Positions 25,864 through 33,882 of a stretch of 35,931 nt of DNA are shown in pieces. The translations under genes and the position numbers were made by a program. Each line of letters starts with the position of its first letter. The stretch's first letter is position 1. The stretch is taken from the NCBI RefSeq assembly GCF_002272245.1, contig NZ_NPDD01000062.1:1-35931 (forward strand). Direction: 5' to 3'. Source of the DNA: Bacillus sp. 7884-1 (GTDB lineage Bacteria > Bacillota > Bacilli > Bacillales > Cytobacillaceae). Under the pieces are notes generated by a model. That model saw only the letters and a program-made list of their open reading frames with translations, was not told the origin of the DNA and ran no database searches.

Positions 25864-26529
25864 TCAGGAAACTAAGACTAATGATACGGTCGGTCCAATT
25901 TTAAAGGATGCTTCCGTTTTTTCCTTTACTGTTTCAAGGTCTACGCCCTCTTGGAGTTCCTCTAGAACAAGCCCTTCTTCTGTTACACGAAAGACAGCTA
26001 GTTCCGTCACAATCAGATCCACTACACCTTTTCCTGTCAGAGGCAAGCGGCATTCTTCTAAAATTTTTGAAGAGCCATTCTTCGCTGTATGTTCCATAGC
26101 AACAATGACTTTCTTTGCACCTGTCACTAAATCCATCGCACCTCCCATTCCCGGAACCATTTTTCCGGGAACCATCCAGTTCGCTAGGTTTCCCTTCACG
26201 TCTGCTTCAAGCCCTCCAAGTACGGTTACATCAACATGTCCTCCGCGAATTAACTCAAATGAGAATACACTGTCAAAGAATGCGCCGCCAGGAAGAATCC
26301 CCGATGGCTGTCCACCTGCATTAACCAAATCCGGATCAATATCTCCGTCTAGAGGACCAAGTCCGACATACCCATTTTCAGATTGAAGAATGACATTTAC
26401 ATTGTCAGGGAGGTAATTCGGCACCATCGTCGGTAAGCCGATTCCAAGATTTACTACATCTCCGTCTCTCAGTTCCTTTGCCACTCGAGCAGCGATAATT
26501 TGTTTTGGATTCACTAATGTTTGTACCAT
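25864..26529 (-). CDS. scoB: Succinyl-CoA:3-oxoacid CoA transferase, beta subunit
   Basis: A 221-residue subunit B of a 3-oxoacid CoA transferase. It moves CoA from succinyl-CoA to acetoacetate, feeding ketone acid into acetoacetyl-CoA. The active-site Glu51 lies in [11 protein letters not shown], the glutamate that forms the CoA thioester in this family; [12 protein letters not shown] precedes it. It starts in the stop codon of scoA (TAATG overlap), ensuring equal production of both subunits. The B. subtilis counterpart is scoB (yxjE); E. coli AtoA is a related enzyme. Confidence 0.93.
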   Translation of the reverse strand: MVQTLVNPKQIIAARVAKELRDGDVVNLGIGLPTMVPNYLPDNVNVILQSENGYVGLGPLDGDIDPDLVNAGGQPSGILPGGAFFDSVFSFELIRGGHVDVTVLGGLEADVKGNLANWMVPGKMVPGMGGAMDLVTGAKKVIVAMEHTAKNGSSKILEECRLPLTGKGVVDLIVTELAVFRVTEEGLVLEELQEGVDLETVKEKTEASFKIGPTVSLVLVS

Positions 26530-27188
26530 TATTTTCTACCTCCCTGAACATAAATTTTATCTATGAGGATTCCTGGAGTCATAACCTCATCAGGGTCTAT
26601 TTCGCCGACCTCTACTAATTTCTCTACTTGAACGATGACATGGTCACAAGCAAGCGCCATGAAAGGGTTGAAGTTACGAGCTGAACGGTGGTATACCAAA
26701 TTCCCAGATTTGTCTGCTTTATATGCTTTAAGAAGGGCTACTTCAGCACGAAGCGGCTTTTCTAGGAGATATTCACGTCCATCTACAGTCAGCTTTTCCT
26801 TGCCTTCTTCGACAACGGTTCCCACACCTGTTGGAGTTAATATTCCACCAAGGCCAGCTCCGCCTGCACGAACACGTTCTGCAAGTGTTCCTTGGGGTAC
26901 CAGTTCTACCTCCATTTCACCCGCAATCATTTGCCTGCCGGTTTCTGGGTTGGTCCCGATGTGTGAAGCAATAACTTTCTTAACTCTATGGTTTACAATT
27001 AAAGGTCCCACACCACTCTCAATGAAAGCGGTGTCATTTGCGATTAATGTAATATCTTTCACGTCTGCTTCAAGCAAGGCGGATACAAGACCCTCTGGTG
27101 TACCAACCCCCATAAAGCCACCTGCCATAATACTCATTCCATCTTTAAAAAAAGAAGTAACTTCATCCAAGGAAATAATTTTATTCAC
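26529..27188 (-). CDS. scoA: Succinyl-CoA:3-oxoacid CoA transferase, alpha subunit
   Basis: A 219-residue subunit A with the family's CoA-binding glycine motif in [15 protein letters not shown] (about 20-34), [18 protein letters not shown] (about 97-114) and the terminal [14 protein letters not shown]. It pairs with ScoB. The start codon is GTG at 27188, with AGGAGGT 8 nt upstream. It is the first gene of the scoAB unit, 54 bp downstream of a near-perfect sigma-54 promoter, which argues for control by the activator at 20335-21747. In E. coli the equivalent atoDA genes also depend on sigma-54 through AtoC. Confidence 0.93.
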   Translation of the reverse strand: MNKIISLDEVTSFFKDGMSIMAGGFMGVGTPEGLVSALLEADVKDITLIANDTAFIESGVGPLIVNHRVKKVIASHIGTNPETGRQMIAGEMEVELVPQGTLAERVRAGGAGLGGILTPTGVGTVVEEGKEKLTVDGREYLLEKPLRAEVALLKAYKADKSGNLVYHRSARNFNPFMALACDHVIVQVEKLVEVGEIDPDEVMTPGILIDKIYVQGGRK

Positions 27189-27212
27189 CTAACAGCACCT
27201 CCTAAAAAATAG

Positions 27213-27229
27213 GTGAGTTTATTGCTCAC
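27213..27229. repeat. Small inverted repeat in the scoA leader
   Basis: GTGAG-N7-CTCAC lies between the sigma-54 promoter and scoA, about 13-29 bp beyond the -12 element. It could be an operator; nothing else supports this. Confidence 0.3.
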
Positions 27230-27241
27230 ACATCCTTAATG

Positions 27242-27258
27242 TGCAAGACTCGTGCCAA
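27242..27258 (-). promoter_or_regulatory. Sigma-54 (-24/-12) promoter of scoAB
   Basis: Minus-strand TTGGCACGAGTCTTGCA matches the consensus TTGGCACG-N4-TTGCA at every defined position. It lies 54 bp before the scoA start. No TTCCG-N6-CGGAA site was found near it. Confidence 0.92.
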
Positions 27259-27277
27259 GGAGAAAAGCGGAAGCGCC

Positions 27278-27315
27278 AAAAAAAGGAGCAACTTCCCAAG
27301 ACAGGAAGCTGCTCC
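27278..27315 (-). terminator. Terminator of the PAS histidine kinase gene
   Basis: A 12-bp stem (27304-27315 with 27285-27296, one G-U pair), a 7-nt loop and seven T on the minus strand, 7 bp beyond the kinase stop codon. It shields the scoAB promoter from read-through. Confidence 0.9.
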
Positions 27316-27322
27316 TCTTTTA

Positions 27323-29008
27323 TTAACTGACCAATGGTAATTTAATTTCAACCAGAGTACCTTGTTGTGCTTTACTTTGGTACGTAATACTTCCATGGTG
27401 TTGTTTTATAATTTTATTACAAATCATTAAACCAAGTCCGGTTCCTTTTTCTTTTAAACTATAAAAAGGTTCACCTAAACGAGGGAGAAGTTCTTCTGGT
27501 ATTCCACAGCCTTCATCCTGAACGGTAAGTACACATTCACCTTCCTCACCTTTTTGTAGATGAATGTGAATGTTTCCTCCTTCAGGCATTGCCTCAATTG
27601 CATTCTTTAGAACATTTAAGAATACCTGCTTTAACTGATTTTTCTCCCCCGTAATGAAAAATGGAGATTCCTCCACACATAGATTGAATTGAATATTTTC
27701 CAAATGTGCCTGCGGTGAAAGAAGTTCAAGGGTATTCTCTACAAGCTCTCTTATATTCGTCCGATGAAGCTGAACGGCCTGTGGTTTTCCAAGAGTAAGC
27801 ATTTCACTTGTTATCGTTTCAATACGCGCTAGTTCGCTTAGGAGCAAATCATTTATTTCATCTGCTCCGTTTTCCCATTTATAAAGCTGTACAAAGCCCT
27901 TGATGGTTGTGAGGGGATTGCGAATTTCATGGGCAACTCCTGCTGCTAACTCACCGACAATCGATAGCTTTTCAGATTGCAAGAGAATTTCTTCTGCTTG
28001 TTTACGCTCTGAAATATCTCGGCTGATGATGACAATATGCTCAATTTCATCATAATCTCCCTTTACTGGCACACACCGAGACTCAAATTCAATCCAATGT
28101 CCACTATTGTGGTAAAGGCGAAATTCAATTAATTTCGATTCTTTGCATTCAAACATCCTGGCTATTGTACCTTGAAATAATTCAACATCATCAGGATGAA
28201 TAAACCTGCATAATTTCACATCTTCTAGTTCACAGCATTTATATCCTAAAACAACTTCATGCGAAGGAGAAAAGTAAGTGAGAGAATGCTCTTTATCCAT
28301 CACCATAATAAGGTCAGATGTATTTTCAGCGATTAGCCTGTATTTGGATTCGCTCGCTTCTACCATCCTATACATGTCGGACAATCTATTGTTAAGTCTA
28401 TGCAGCTTAACATACGACTCTATCAATAAGAATCCTAGAATTACTCCTAATATCACAAACAGAATATATTGGATATGAAAAAATGGGTTATCTCTAAATA
28501 CATTGAAAATTATTGGTACAGTAATAACATAAATGAGGATATAAGAACCAGAAAAAATAATAGACTTCATTAATGGTGTATATCTCTTAGTAAAATAATA
28601 TATGATAGAAAATCCAATCATCATAGCAGCCCAACCGAAAATGGCAGTGTCCCAGTGACCGCTTGAGTACAATCTTGCAAGCAGCCCGAATGACCCTGTA
28701 ATAATTCCAGCAAATGGGCCCATGAAGGCAAATATCAGAATAACTGGTGCATAGCGGATATCATAGGAATATCCTTGCTCTTGTATGGACAGCATGATGA
28801 GAATAATTGAAACAATTCCTCCATAGACACCTACCCAAAGGTGGATATGTTTTATGGGCTTATGATTAAAAAATGAGCGGATTACTAGAGGAGTACTAAC
28901 CAAAAGTGAAAAAATTGAAAGATTTACAATATAATCTAATAGAAACAATGAACTCCCACCCAAAAAAATCATACTTTTCACTCTATCATAAACCAGAAGA
29001 TTCACCAT
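27323..29008 (-). CDS. Membrane PAS sensor histidine kinase (5TMR-LYT type)
   Basis: A 561-residue kinase. The N-terminal ~200 residues hold about six membrane segments with DIRYAPVILIFAFMGPFAGIITGSFGLLARL, typical of the 5TM-5TMR_LYT sensor. A PAS domain follows (about 220-335), then HisKA with AAGVAHEIRNPLTTIKGFVQL (phospho-His in AHEIRNP, about 357) and HATPase with NQLKQVFLNVLKNAIEAMP, DEGCGIPEE and GTGLGLMICNKII. Such kinases in Bacilli resemble KinB-type sporulation kinases, but no regulator gene is adjacent, so the partner is unknown. The annotated ATG lacks a clear ribosome site; an ATG 12 codons later (MIFLGGSSLF) has GAGTGA upstream and may be the real start. Confidence 0.88.
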   Translation of the reverse strand: MVNLLVYDRVKSMIFLGGSSLFLLDYIVNLSIFSLLVSTPLVIRSFFNHKPIKHIHLWVGVYGGIVSIILIMLSIQEQGYSYDIRYAPVILIFAFMGPFAGIITGSFGLLARLYSSGHWDTAIFGWAAMMIGFSIIYYFTKRYTPLMKSIIFSGSYILIYVITVPIIFNVFRDNPFFHIQYILFVILGVILGFLLIESYVKLHRLNNRLSDMYRMVEASESKYRLIAENTSDLIMVMDKEHSLTYFSPSHEVVLGYKCCELEDVKLCRFIHPDDVELFQGTIARMFECKESKLIEFRLYHNSGHWIEFESRCVPVKGDYDEIEHIVIISRDISERKQAEEILLQSEKLSIVGELAAGVAHEIRNPLTTIKGFVQLYKWENGADEINDLLLSELARIETITSEMLTLGKPQAVQLHRTNIRELVENTLELLSPQAHLENIQFNLCVEESPFFITGEKNQLKQVFLNVLKNAIEAMPEGGNIHIHLQKGEEGECVLTVQDEGCGIPEELLPRLGEPFYSLKEKGTGLGLMICNKIIKQHHGSITYQSKAQQGTLVEIKLPLVS

Positions 29009-29048
29009 TTCTATATGTTTTTTTTATTTTAAATGGAAGTTAAACCCA

Positions 29049-29085
29049 GAAAAAGAGCACCAAAGATGGGGATCCTTGGTACTCT
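29049..29085 (-). terminator. Terminator of the MMPL transporter gene
   Basis: A 14-bp stem (29072-29085 with 29054-29067, two G-U pairs), CCCC loop, then TTTTT on the minus strand, just past the transporter stop codon. Confidence 0.9.
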
Positions 29086-29089
29086 GCTT

Positions 29090-31198
29090 TTATTGAATAT
29101 CCTTCGCTTCTGCTGGTTTATCTTTTTCAAAGAATATGATTAACGCTGGTAATAAGATTCCCCGGATTAGGAACGTATCTAATAAAATACCGACTGCAAC
29201 GATAAAGCCAAATACGAACAGTAATTGGATAGGCTGGGTCATCAATACAGCAAATGTAGCTGCAAGTATAATCCCTGCTGAAGATATAACACCCCCAGTG
29301 GTTGATACAGCAATTTCAACTGCCTTTTTAACAGAATGTTTTTTTCTTTCTTCTATAAATCTTGAAATTAAAATGATATTGTAATCAATACCAAGTGCCA
29401 CTAAAAAGACAAACGAATATAGCGGAACACGATTACTGATGGTATCGATATCAAAAAACAAACTGCTTAAGAACATTCCTAAACCAACTGCCGCCAGGAA
29501 TGAAATTAAAATGGTACCCATCATATAAATCGGCATTTTAAATGATTTGGTCAATACAATTAACATCGCAAAAATCAAGACTGATTCAAGCAAAACAATC
29601 ACGATAAGATCTCTGTCGTTTGTTGCACGGTCATCCACTTTCTTAGCTGTTTCTCCTGCAAAATGAAGTTCACCCTCAAGATTACTTTCTGCTAACAGCT
29701 TATCAGCATTGTCTCTAATCTTTTCCAACGCATCCATGGTTTCCACCGCATATGGGCTTTCCTTAAACGTGAGACTATATTGGACTACCTTTTGATCTGC
29801 TGTAGTACCATTCGGACGAACGTTACTGACTAGCTCTTGGTCAGCAAGAGTTTCAAGCAATGCACCTTGCTGCTCAGGGGTAATCTCTTCTTTAGCTTCA
29901 AACAATACAGTGGTTGCAGCTAGATCACCTTTTTCAAACTTTTCTTCTAATATTTCATAACCCTGCCTTGACGGCATATCCTTCGGAAACGACTTCATCG
30001 TATCGAATTCATACTTCAAATTAAACATGTTAAGTGCTGATCCTAATAGTATGATACCGATAGCGGAGGCTGCAACCACTGGTTTCTTTACAACAAATTT
30101 GCCAATTTTACTCCATACGGAACTAGATTTAACACTTTCCTCACCCACTCTTGGGATCTTAGGCCAGAAGGATTTTCTTCCAAACAAAGTAAATAAGGCC
30201 GGAACAAGAGTAATCGAAGCCAACATGATAACAAACATCGCTGCTGCGAAAACAGGTGCGAAATTACGATAGTCCCCAAACTGTGCAAAAAACAGAACAA
30301 GCATAGCGGCTAAAACGGTTCCTCCTGAGAAGAAAACGGGAGTCCCCGTTTCTCTCATTGCCTGCTTCATCGCCTCAAATTTGCTATCGAATTTTTTCAA
30401 TTCCTCACGGTAACGTGAGAAGACGAATAGGGAATAATCTATGACCGCTGCAAACAATAGAATCGTCATAATTGAAAAAGTTTGACTACTAATCAGCAAT
30501 CCAGCCTTTCCCATCAAACCTAGTATCTGATTCACTACCTGGTAGACAAATGCTGCTGCAAACAGCGGAATCAAAGCTAATAATGGAGATCGATAAATCA
30601 CGATTAATAAGATTAAGATTAATCCTACAGTTGAAAATAATAAAACTAAATCAGCACGGGAAAAGAGATTGAGAGAATCCACCGCAATTCCTGCCGGACC
30701 GGTTGAATATAATGTTAGGTCCCTATTTTTCTTAACTATTTTTTCAATTTGCTCTAGTGCCGTCCTTATTTCCTTTGATTCTAAAGAAGATTCGAACGTT
30801 ATTGGAAGAATCAGCGTACTTTGATCTTTTGAGAAGAAACTTGCAGTCGCCTGAGGCGGCATACTAGGTAAAGGAACATATTCTTTTATTCCTTCTACTT
30901 GATCAATATTTTCAAATAGCGGGTTCAAATCGGATAATTCCACTTTATTGTCGTCCGATTGAAAAACTAATATCGCCGGTATTCCTTCATTATTTTTAAA
31001 ATAGGTATCAACCTTTTCTTGGGCGATAATCGATTTTGCATCGGCGGGTATCGTATCAATACTTGATACCTCGTATTCCTTCGCACTTGGTGCAAGGACA
31101 GAAAGCAGTATGGTTATTAAAAGCCAGATTCCAAGCGTTATCCACATTCCCTTTTTTGAGGTAACTCGATCGGTTACCGATTGTAAGAATGAATTCAT
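29090..31198 (-). CDS. MMPL/RND-superfamily membrane transporter
   Basis: A 702-residue protein built as two repeats, each with one helix, a ~130-residue extracellular loop, then five helices. First helix at about 17-37 (WITLGIWLLITILLSVLAP); the loop ends before VDSLNLFSRADLVLLF. The conserved Asp in FAAVIDYSLFVFSRYREE and its counterpart in FLVALGIDYNIILISRFIEE are the proton-relay positions of MMPL proteins. Members move lipids, fatty-acid derivatives or drugs outwards using the proton gradient; the substrate here is unknown. It lies downstream of a TetR-type gene on the same strand and has a TTGACA-N17-GATAAT promoter with three operator-like repeats, so it is probably repressed by that TetR protein. 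Confidence 0.9.
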   Translation of the reverse strand: MNSFLQSVTDRVTSKKGMWITLGIWLLITILLSVLAPSAKEYEVSSIDTIPADAKSIIAQEKVDTYFKNNEGIPAILVFQSDDNKVELSDLNPLFENIDQVEGIKEYVPLPSMPPQATASFFSKDQSTLILPITFESSLESKEIRTALEQIEKIVKKNRDLTLYSTGPAGIAVDSLNLFSRADLVLLFSTVGLILILLIVIYRSPLLALIPLFAAAFVYQVVNQILGLMGKAGLLISSQTFSIMTILLFAAVIDYSLFVFSRYREELKKFDSKFEAMKQAMRETGTPVFFSGGTVLAAMLVLFFAQFGDYRNFAPVFAAAMFVIMLASITLVPALFTLFGRKSFWPKIPRVGEESVKSSSVWSKIGKFVVKKPVVAASAIGIILLGSALNMFNLKYEFDTMKSFPKDMPSRQGYEILEEKFEKGDLAATTVLFEAKEEITPEQQGALLETLADQELVSNVRPNGTTADQKVVQYSLTFKESPYAVETMDALEKIRDNADKLLAESNLEGELHFAGETAKKVDDRATNDRDLIVIVLLESVLIFAMLIVLTKSFKMPIYMMGTILISFLAAVGLGMFLSSLFFDIDTISNRVPLYSFVFLVALGIDYNIILISRFIEERKKHSVKKAVEIAVSTTGGVISSAGIILAATFAVLMTQPIQLLFVFGFIVAVGILLDTFLIRGILLPALIIFFEKDKPAEAKDIQ

Positions 31199-31228
31199 AC
31201 TTTTTGAGCTCCTTCATTATAATATAAG

Positions 31229-31306
31229 TGACACCAATGTAACTTTAAATAAAAAATAACTGACACAATAACAACTTCATTATCTTTCAAAGTTACACTT
31301 GTGTCA
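31229..31306. promoter_or_regulatory. Three TGACAC-N3-TGTAAC-type repeats at the MMPL promoter
   Basis: TGACACCAATGTAAC (31229-31243, plus), TGACACAAGTGTAAC (31292-31306, minus) and a weaker TGACACAATAACAAC (31261-31275, plus). The second covers the -35 box; the first overlaps the leader. Their spread across the promoter fits TetR-type repression. Confidence 0.55.
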
Positions 31307-31307
31307 A
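31279..31307 (-). promoter_or_regulatory. SigA promoter of the MMPL transporter
   Basis: Consensus -35 TTGACA (31302-31307), 17-bp spacer, -10 GATAAT (31279-31284), starting at the TetR stop codon. A second TATAAT nearer the gene (31217-31222, minus) may be another -10. Confidence 0.75.
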
Positions 31308-31880
31308 TTAGCAATTGTTGAACATTCCCTGACGAATGATTTCCTTTATTGATTTTAGCCATTCTTGATGGGGAATCCCAAAATGATTAGGAATGGCAAC
31401 ACTTTGAAGGATAAATCCTACGACAAGACTATCCGGAATATGGGATTTCAGCTTCCCCTCTTCCTTTCCTTTCAGGATAAAACTATTTAAATAGGTGTAC
31501 ATTTCTAAAGGAAGTTTTTCGAGCTTTTCTTTATTTACATTTGAACGCTCCAGCCTTGCTAGAACATGCACTGCCGCTTTAATTAGATGATGTATTTCTG
31601 TTTTTGTAAAAATAAAATCCATTAGAAAATCAAATTGCTGTTCGAACCCATTGAGTTTTTCTATTTCTTTAAGTTCAAGAAGAAATTGTTCCATTTCGTA
31701 AATCATAAAGTCCGTAATGAGCTCTTCTTTATTTTCATAGTATTTATATAAAGCTGCCCTTGATACTTCCATCCGATCTGCTAAAAGGCTGAAAGTAAAG
31801 CCGTCATAGCCATTCTGCAGAAGGAGCTGCTTCGCCTCATGAAATAACTCTACCGTATTAAATTTCCGCTCCCGTGCCAA
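31308..31880 (-). CDS. TetR-family regulator, probable repressor of the MMPL gene
   Basis: A 190-residue TetR-type repressor. The helix-turn-helix is at about 24-46 (FTFSLLADRMEVSRAALYKYYENKEEL), and the remaining helical ligand-binding domain is unlike its neighbours and gives no hint of the ligand. The start is TTG at 31880 with GGGGGTG 5-6 nt upstream. It is followed at once by the promoter of the MMPL transporter and preceded by a perfect 26-nt palindrome, which could be its own operator. Divergent from an ABC exporter operon that encodes another TetR protein. Confidence 0.88.
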   Translation of the reverse strand: MARERKFNTVELFHEAKQLLLQNGYDGFTFSLLADRMEVSRAALYKYYENKEELITDFMIYEMEQFLLELKEIEKLNGFEQQFDFLMDFIFTKTEIHHLIKAAVHVLARLERSNVNKEKLEKLPLEMYTYLNSFILKGKEEGKLKSHIPDSLVVGFILQSVAIPNHFGIPHQEWLKSIKEIIRQGMFNNC

Positions 31881-31892
31881 CTCTTCACCCCC

Positions 31893-31918
31893 GATATACT
31901 ATGTGAGAATAGTATATC
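31893..31918. promoter_or_regulatory. Perfect 26-nt palindrome upstream of the TetR gene
   Basis: GATATACTAT-GTGAGA-ATAGTATATC has 10-bp perfect arms and lies directly 5' of the regulator's ribosome site. A minus-strand TATACT inside it could be the -10 box. Likely an operator for autoregulation. Confidence 0.6.
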
Positions 31919-31960
31919 ATATTGGTTGAAAATTTTTAGCTGCGTCCATCTGGATACCTA

Positions 31961-31988
31961 TTGACCTAAGGTATTTATTTGTTATAAT
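31961..31988 (+). promoter_or_regulatory. SigA promoter of the ABC-2 exporter operon
   Basis: TTGACC (31961-31966), 16-bp spacer, TATAAT (31983-31988), 41 bp before the ATPase start codon. Confidence 0.7.
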
Positions 31989-31990
31989 CG

Positions 31991-32006
31991 GAGTGAGTAA
32001 TCACTC
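31991..32006. promoter_or_regulatory. Operator-like palindrome GAGTGA-GTAA-TCACTC
   Basis: Perfect 6-bp arms separated by 4 bp, sitting at about +1 of the promoter just upstream. Sequences containing TGAGTGA/TCACTCA are common TetR-family operators in Bacilli; the TetR gene at the end of this operon is the natural candidate. Confidence 0.65.
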
Positions 32007-32029
32007 ATTTTGGAGAGGGTTGATTAAGA

Positions 32030-32752
32030 ATGGCATCAACAATAGTTATAAATGGTGTGAGCAAAAGCTTTGGAAAAAAGTTAGTCCTAAATCAGATTGA
32101 CTTAACTGTAGAATCAGGAGAAATTTTCGGGTTAATTGGTCCTTCAAGTTCAGGCAAAACAACCTTGGTAAAGATTATCGTGGGCATGGATTCGCCCAGC
32201 CAAGGCGATGTCCAAGTATTGAATACGGCTGTTCCTAATTTGAAGCTTTTACAGAGAATCGGCTATATGGCCCAAGCGGACGCCTTATACTCCGATTTAA
32301 CCGGCGAAGAAAATCTCGCATTCTTTGCCTCCCTTTTTAAACTTAAAAAAGATGTCCAAAAAGAGCGGATTGCTTATGCATCTGATTTAGTGAATCTTCG
32401 AGCTGATTTGAAAAAGAAGGTCCAGAACTATTCTGGTGGTATGAAGCGACGGTTATCTCTGGCAGTTGCCTTGATACAGGATCCTGAAATTCTTATTTTA
32501 GATGAGCCGACTGTTGGAATAGATCCCGAGTTAAGACAGTCCATTTGGGCTGAGTTGTATCGCTTAAAAAACGAAGGAAAAACGATTTTAGTGACTACCC
32601 ATGTAATGGATGAAGCAGAGAAATGTGACCGGCTGGCTATGGTGCGAGATGGTGAAATCATCACAAGCGGTTCTCCTGCAGAATTAAAAAATCAGTATGG
32701 GATTACCAGTTTAGAAGAGGTATTTTTAAAGGCTGGAGGTAAACAGCTATGA
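32030..32752 (+). CDS. ABC-2 type exporter ATP-binding protein
   Basis: A 240-residue ATPase: Walker A GPSSSGKTT (about 37-45), Q-loop in YMAQADALY, signature YSGGMKRRLSLAVAL (about 134), Walker B ILILDEPTVGID with the catalytic Glu, and H-loop VTTHVMDEAEKC. It powers the membrane subunit encoded next, whose start overlaps its stop (ATGA). GGAGAGG lies 11 nt before the ATG. Expression should be governed by the promoter and operator immediately upstream. Probable role: export of a toxic compound or antibiotic; the substrate is unknown. Confidence 0.9.
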   Translation: MASTIVINGVSKSFGKKLVLNQIDLTVESGEIFGLIGPSSSGKTTLVKIIVGMDSPSQGDVQVLNTAVPNLKLLQRIGYMAQADALYSDLTGEENLAFFASLFKLKKDVQKERIAYASDLVNLRADLKKKVQNYSGGMKRRLSLAVALIQDPEILILDEPTVGIDPELRQSIWAELYRLKNEGKTILVTTHVMDEAEKCDRLAMVRDGEIITSGSPAELKNQYGITSLEEVFLKAGGKQL

Positions 32753-33849
32753 GCATAGTTGCTATGGTTAAAAGGATATTTCACCAAATGTTGCGCGATA
32801 AACGTGCGTTAGCTTTGATGATGGTGGCACCCTTATTGATTCTTACCCTACTAAATTATCTACTTGCTGGGAATACCGTCAATCCTAGACTTGGTGTAAT
32901 CAATGTCGATGATAAATTAGTAGAAAGACTTAAGGATAACGACATTACGGTCCTGCAGGATGTAGTAAATACAAAAGACATCTTAATAGATAAAGACTTA
33001 GATGGAATCCTGGAATTTACTGGGGAAGAAATCTCGTTGACACTTACAAATGACCAGCCTAATGCAGCAAAGGCCTTACAAATAAAAGTGCAGCAGGCAA
33101 TTGCGGCAGAAAAAGCTAAAGAGCAGGCAGCAAATTTGTCTACATTCATGGAAAGTATCCAGAGTAAGCTGCCAGGAGTTCCTATTAAGATGGAGCAGGT
33201 AAAAGCACCTGAAGTAAATACTTCCTATATATATGGAAATAAAGATACAATCTTTTTTGATCAGTTAAGCCCGATCCTAGTTGGATTCTTTGTCTTCTTC
33301 TTCGTATTCTTAATTTCGGGGATTGCGTTGCTGCGGGAACGAACCACGGGTACGCTTGAACGATTATTAGCAACACCTATTCTAAGAAGAGATATTGTTT
33401 TTGGCTATTTACTGGGCTACGGTTTATTCGCGGTGGTGCAAACGATTATTGTTGTTACCTATGCTGTAAAAGTTTTAGATATAACGCTTGTAGGCTCATT
33501 CTGGAATGTAGTGCTCATTAATTTAACTCTGGCTTTAGTGGCGTTGTCACTAGGTATTCTTCTATCTGCTTTCGCGAATTCAGAGTTCCAAATGATGCAA
33601 TTTATTCCGATTGCCATCATTCCACAGGTCTTTTTTGCAGGTATCTTCCCGTTTGAGTCAATGGCTGGCTGGATGCAGGTTCTTGCTAAATGCATGCCGA
33701 TGTATTATGGCGGCAGTGCCTTAGTAGAGGTTATGTATAAAGGGTCGGGAATAAGTGCAATCGCAGACGAACTTTTGGTGCTGCTAGGCTTCGCCCTTGT
33801 ATTCATTGTTTTAAATGTTGTAGCATTGAAAAAATATAGAAAGATATAA
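32749..33849 (+). CDS. ABC-2 type exporter membrane protein
   Basis: A 366-residue permease. One N-terminal helix (about 21-38, ALMMVAPLLILTLLNYLLA), an extracellular stretch to about 170, then five helices. The coupling segment RERTTGTLERLLATPILRRDIVFGY (about 193-217) is the hallmark of ABC2_membrane proteins. It is translationally coupled to the ATPase gene by a 4-bp overlap and followed 33 bp later by a TetR gene. Together they form a three-gene, self-regulated export operon. Confidence 0.9.
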   Translation: MSIVAMVKRIFHQMLRDKRALALMMVAPLLILTLLNYLLAGNTVNPRLGVINVDDKLVERLKDNDITVLQDVVNTKDILIDKDLDGILEFTGEEISLTLTNDQPNAAKALQIKVQQAIAAEKAKEQAANLSTFMESIQSKLPGVPIKMEQVKAPEVNTSYIYGNKDTIFFDQLSPILVGFFVFFFVFLISGIALLRERTTGTLERLLATPILRRDIVFGYLLGYGLFAVVQTIIVVTYAVKVLDITLVGSFWNVVLINLTLALVALSLGILLSAFANSEFQMMQFIPIAIIPQVFFAGIFPFESMAGWMQVLAKCMPMYYGGSALVEVMYKGSGISAIADELLVLLGFALVFIVLNVVALKKYRKI

Positions 33850-33882
33850 TTTGTTATTTTGTTTTGAAAAAAGGAGTTAACT

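Noticed and set aside
26635..27192. 185-codon open frame opposite scoA
   Set aside because: Antisense to a strongly conserved CoA transferase gene; composition follows from the coding strand.
27285..27315. TTCC-N7-GGAA resembling an activator site near the scoA promoter
   Set aside because: Spacing differs by one base and the conserved G/C at the arm ends is missing; it is the loop region of a clear terminator.
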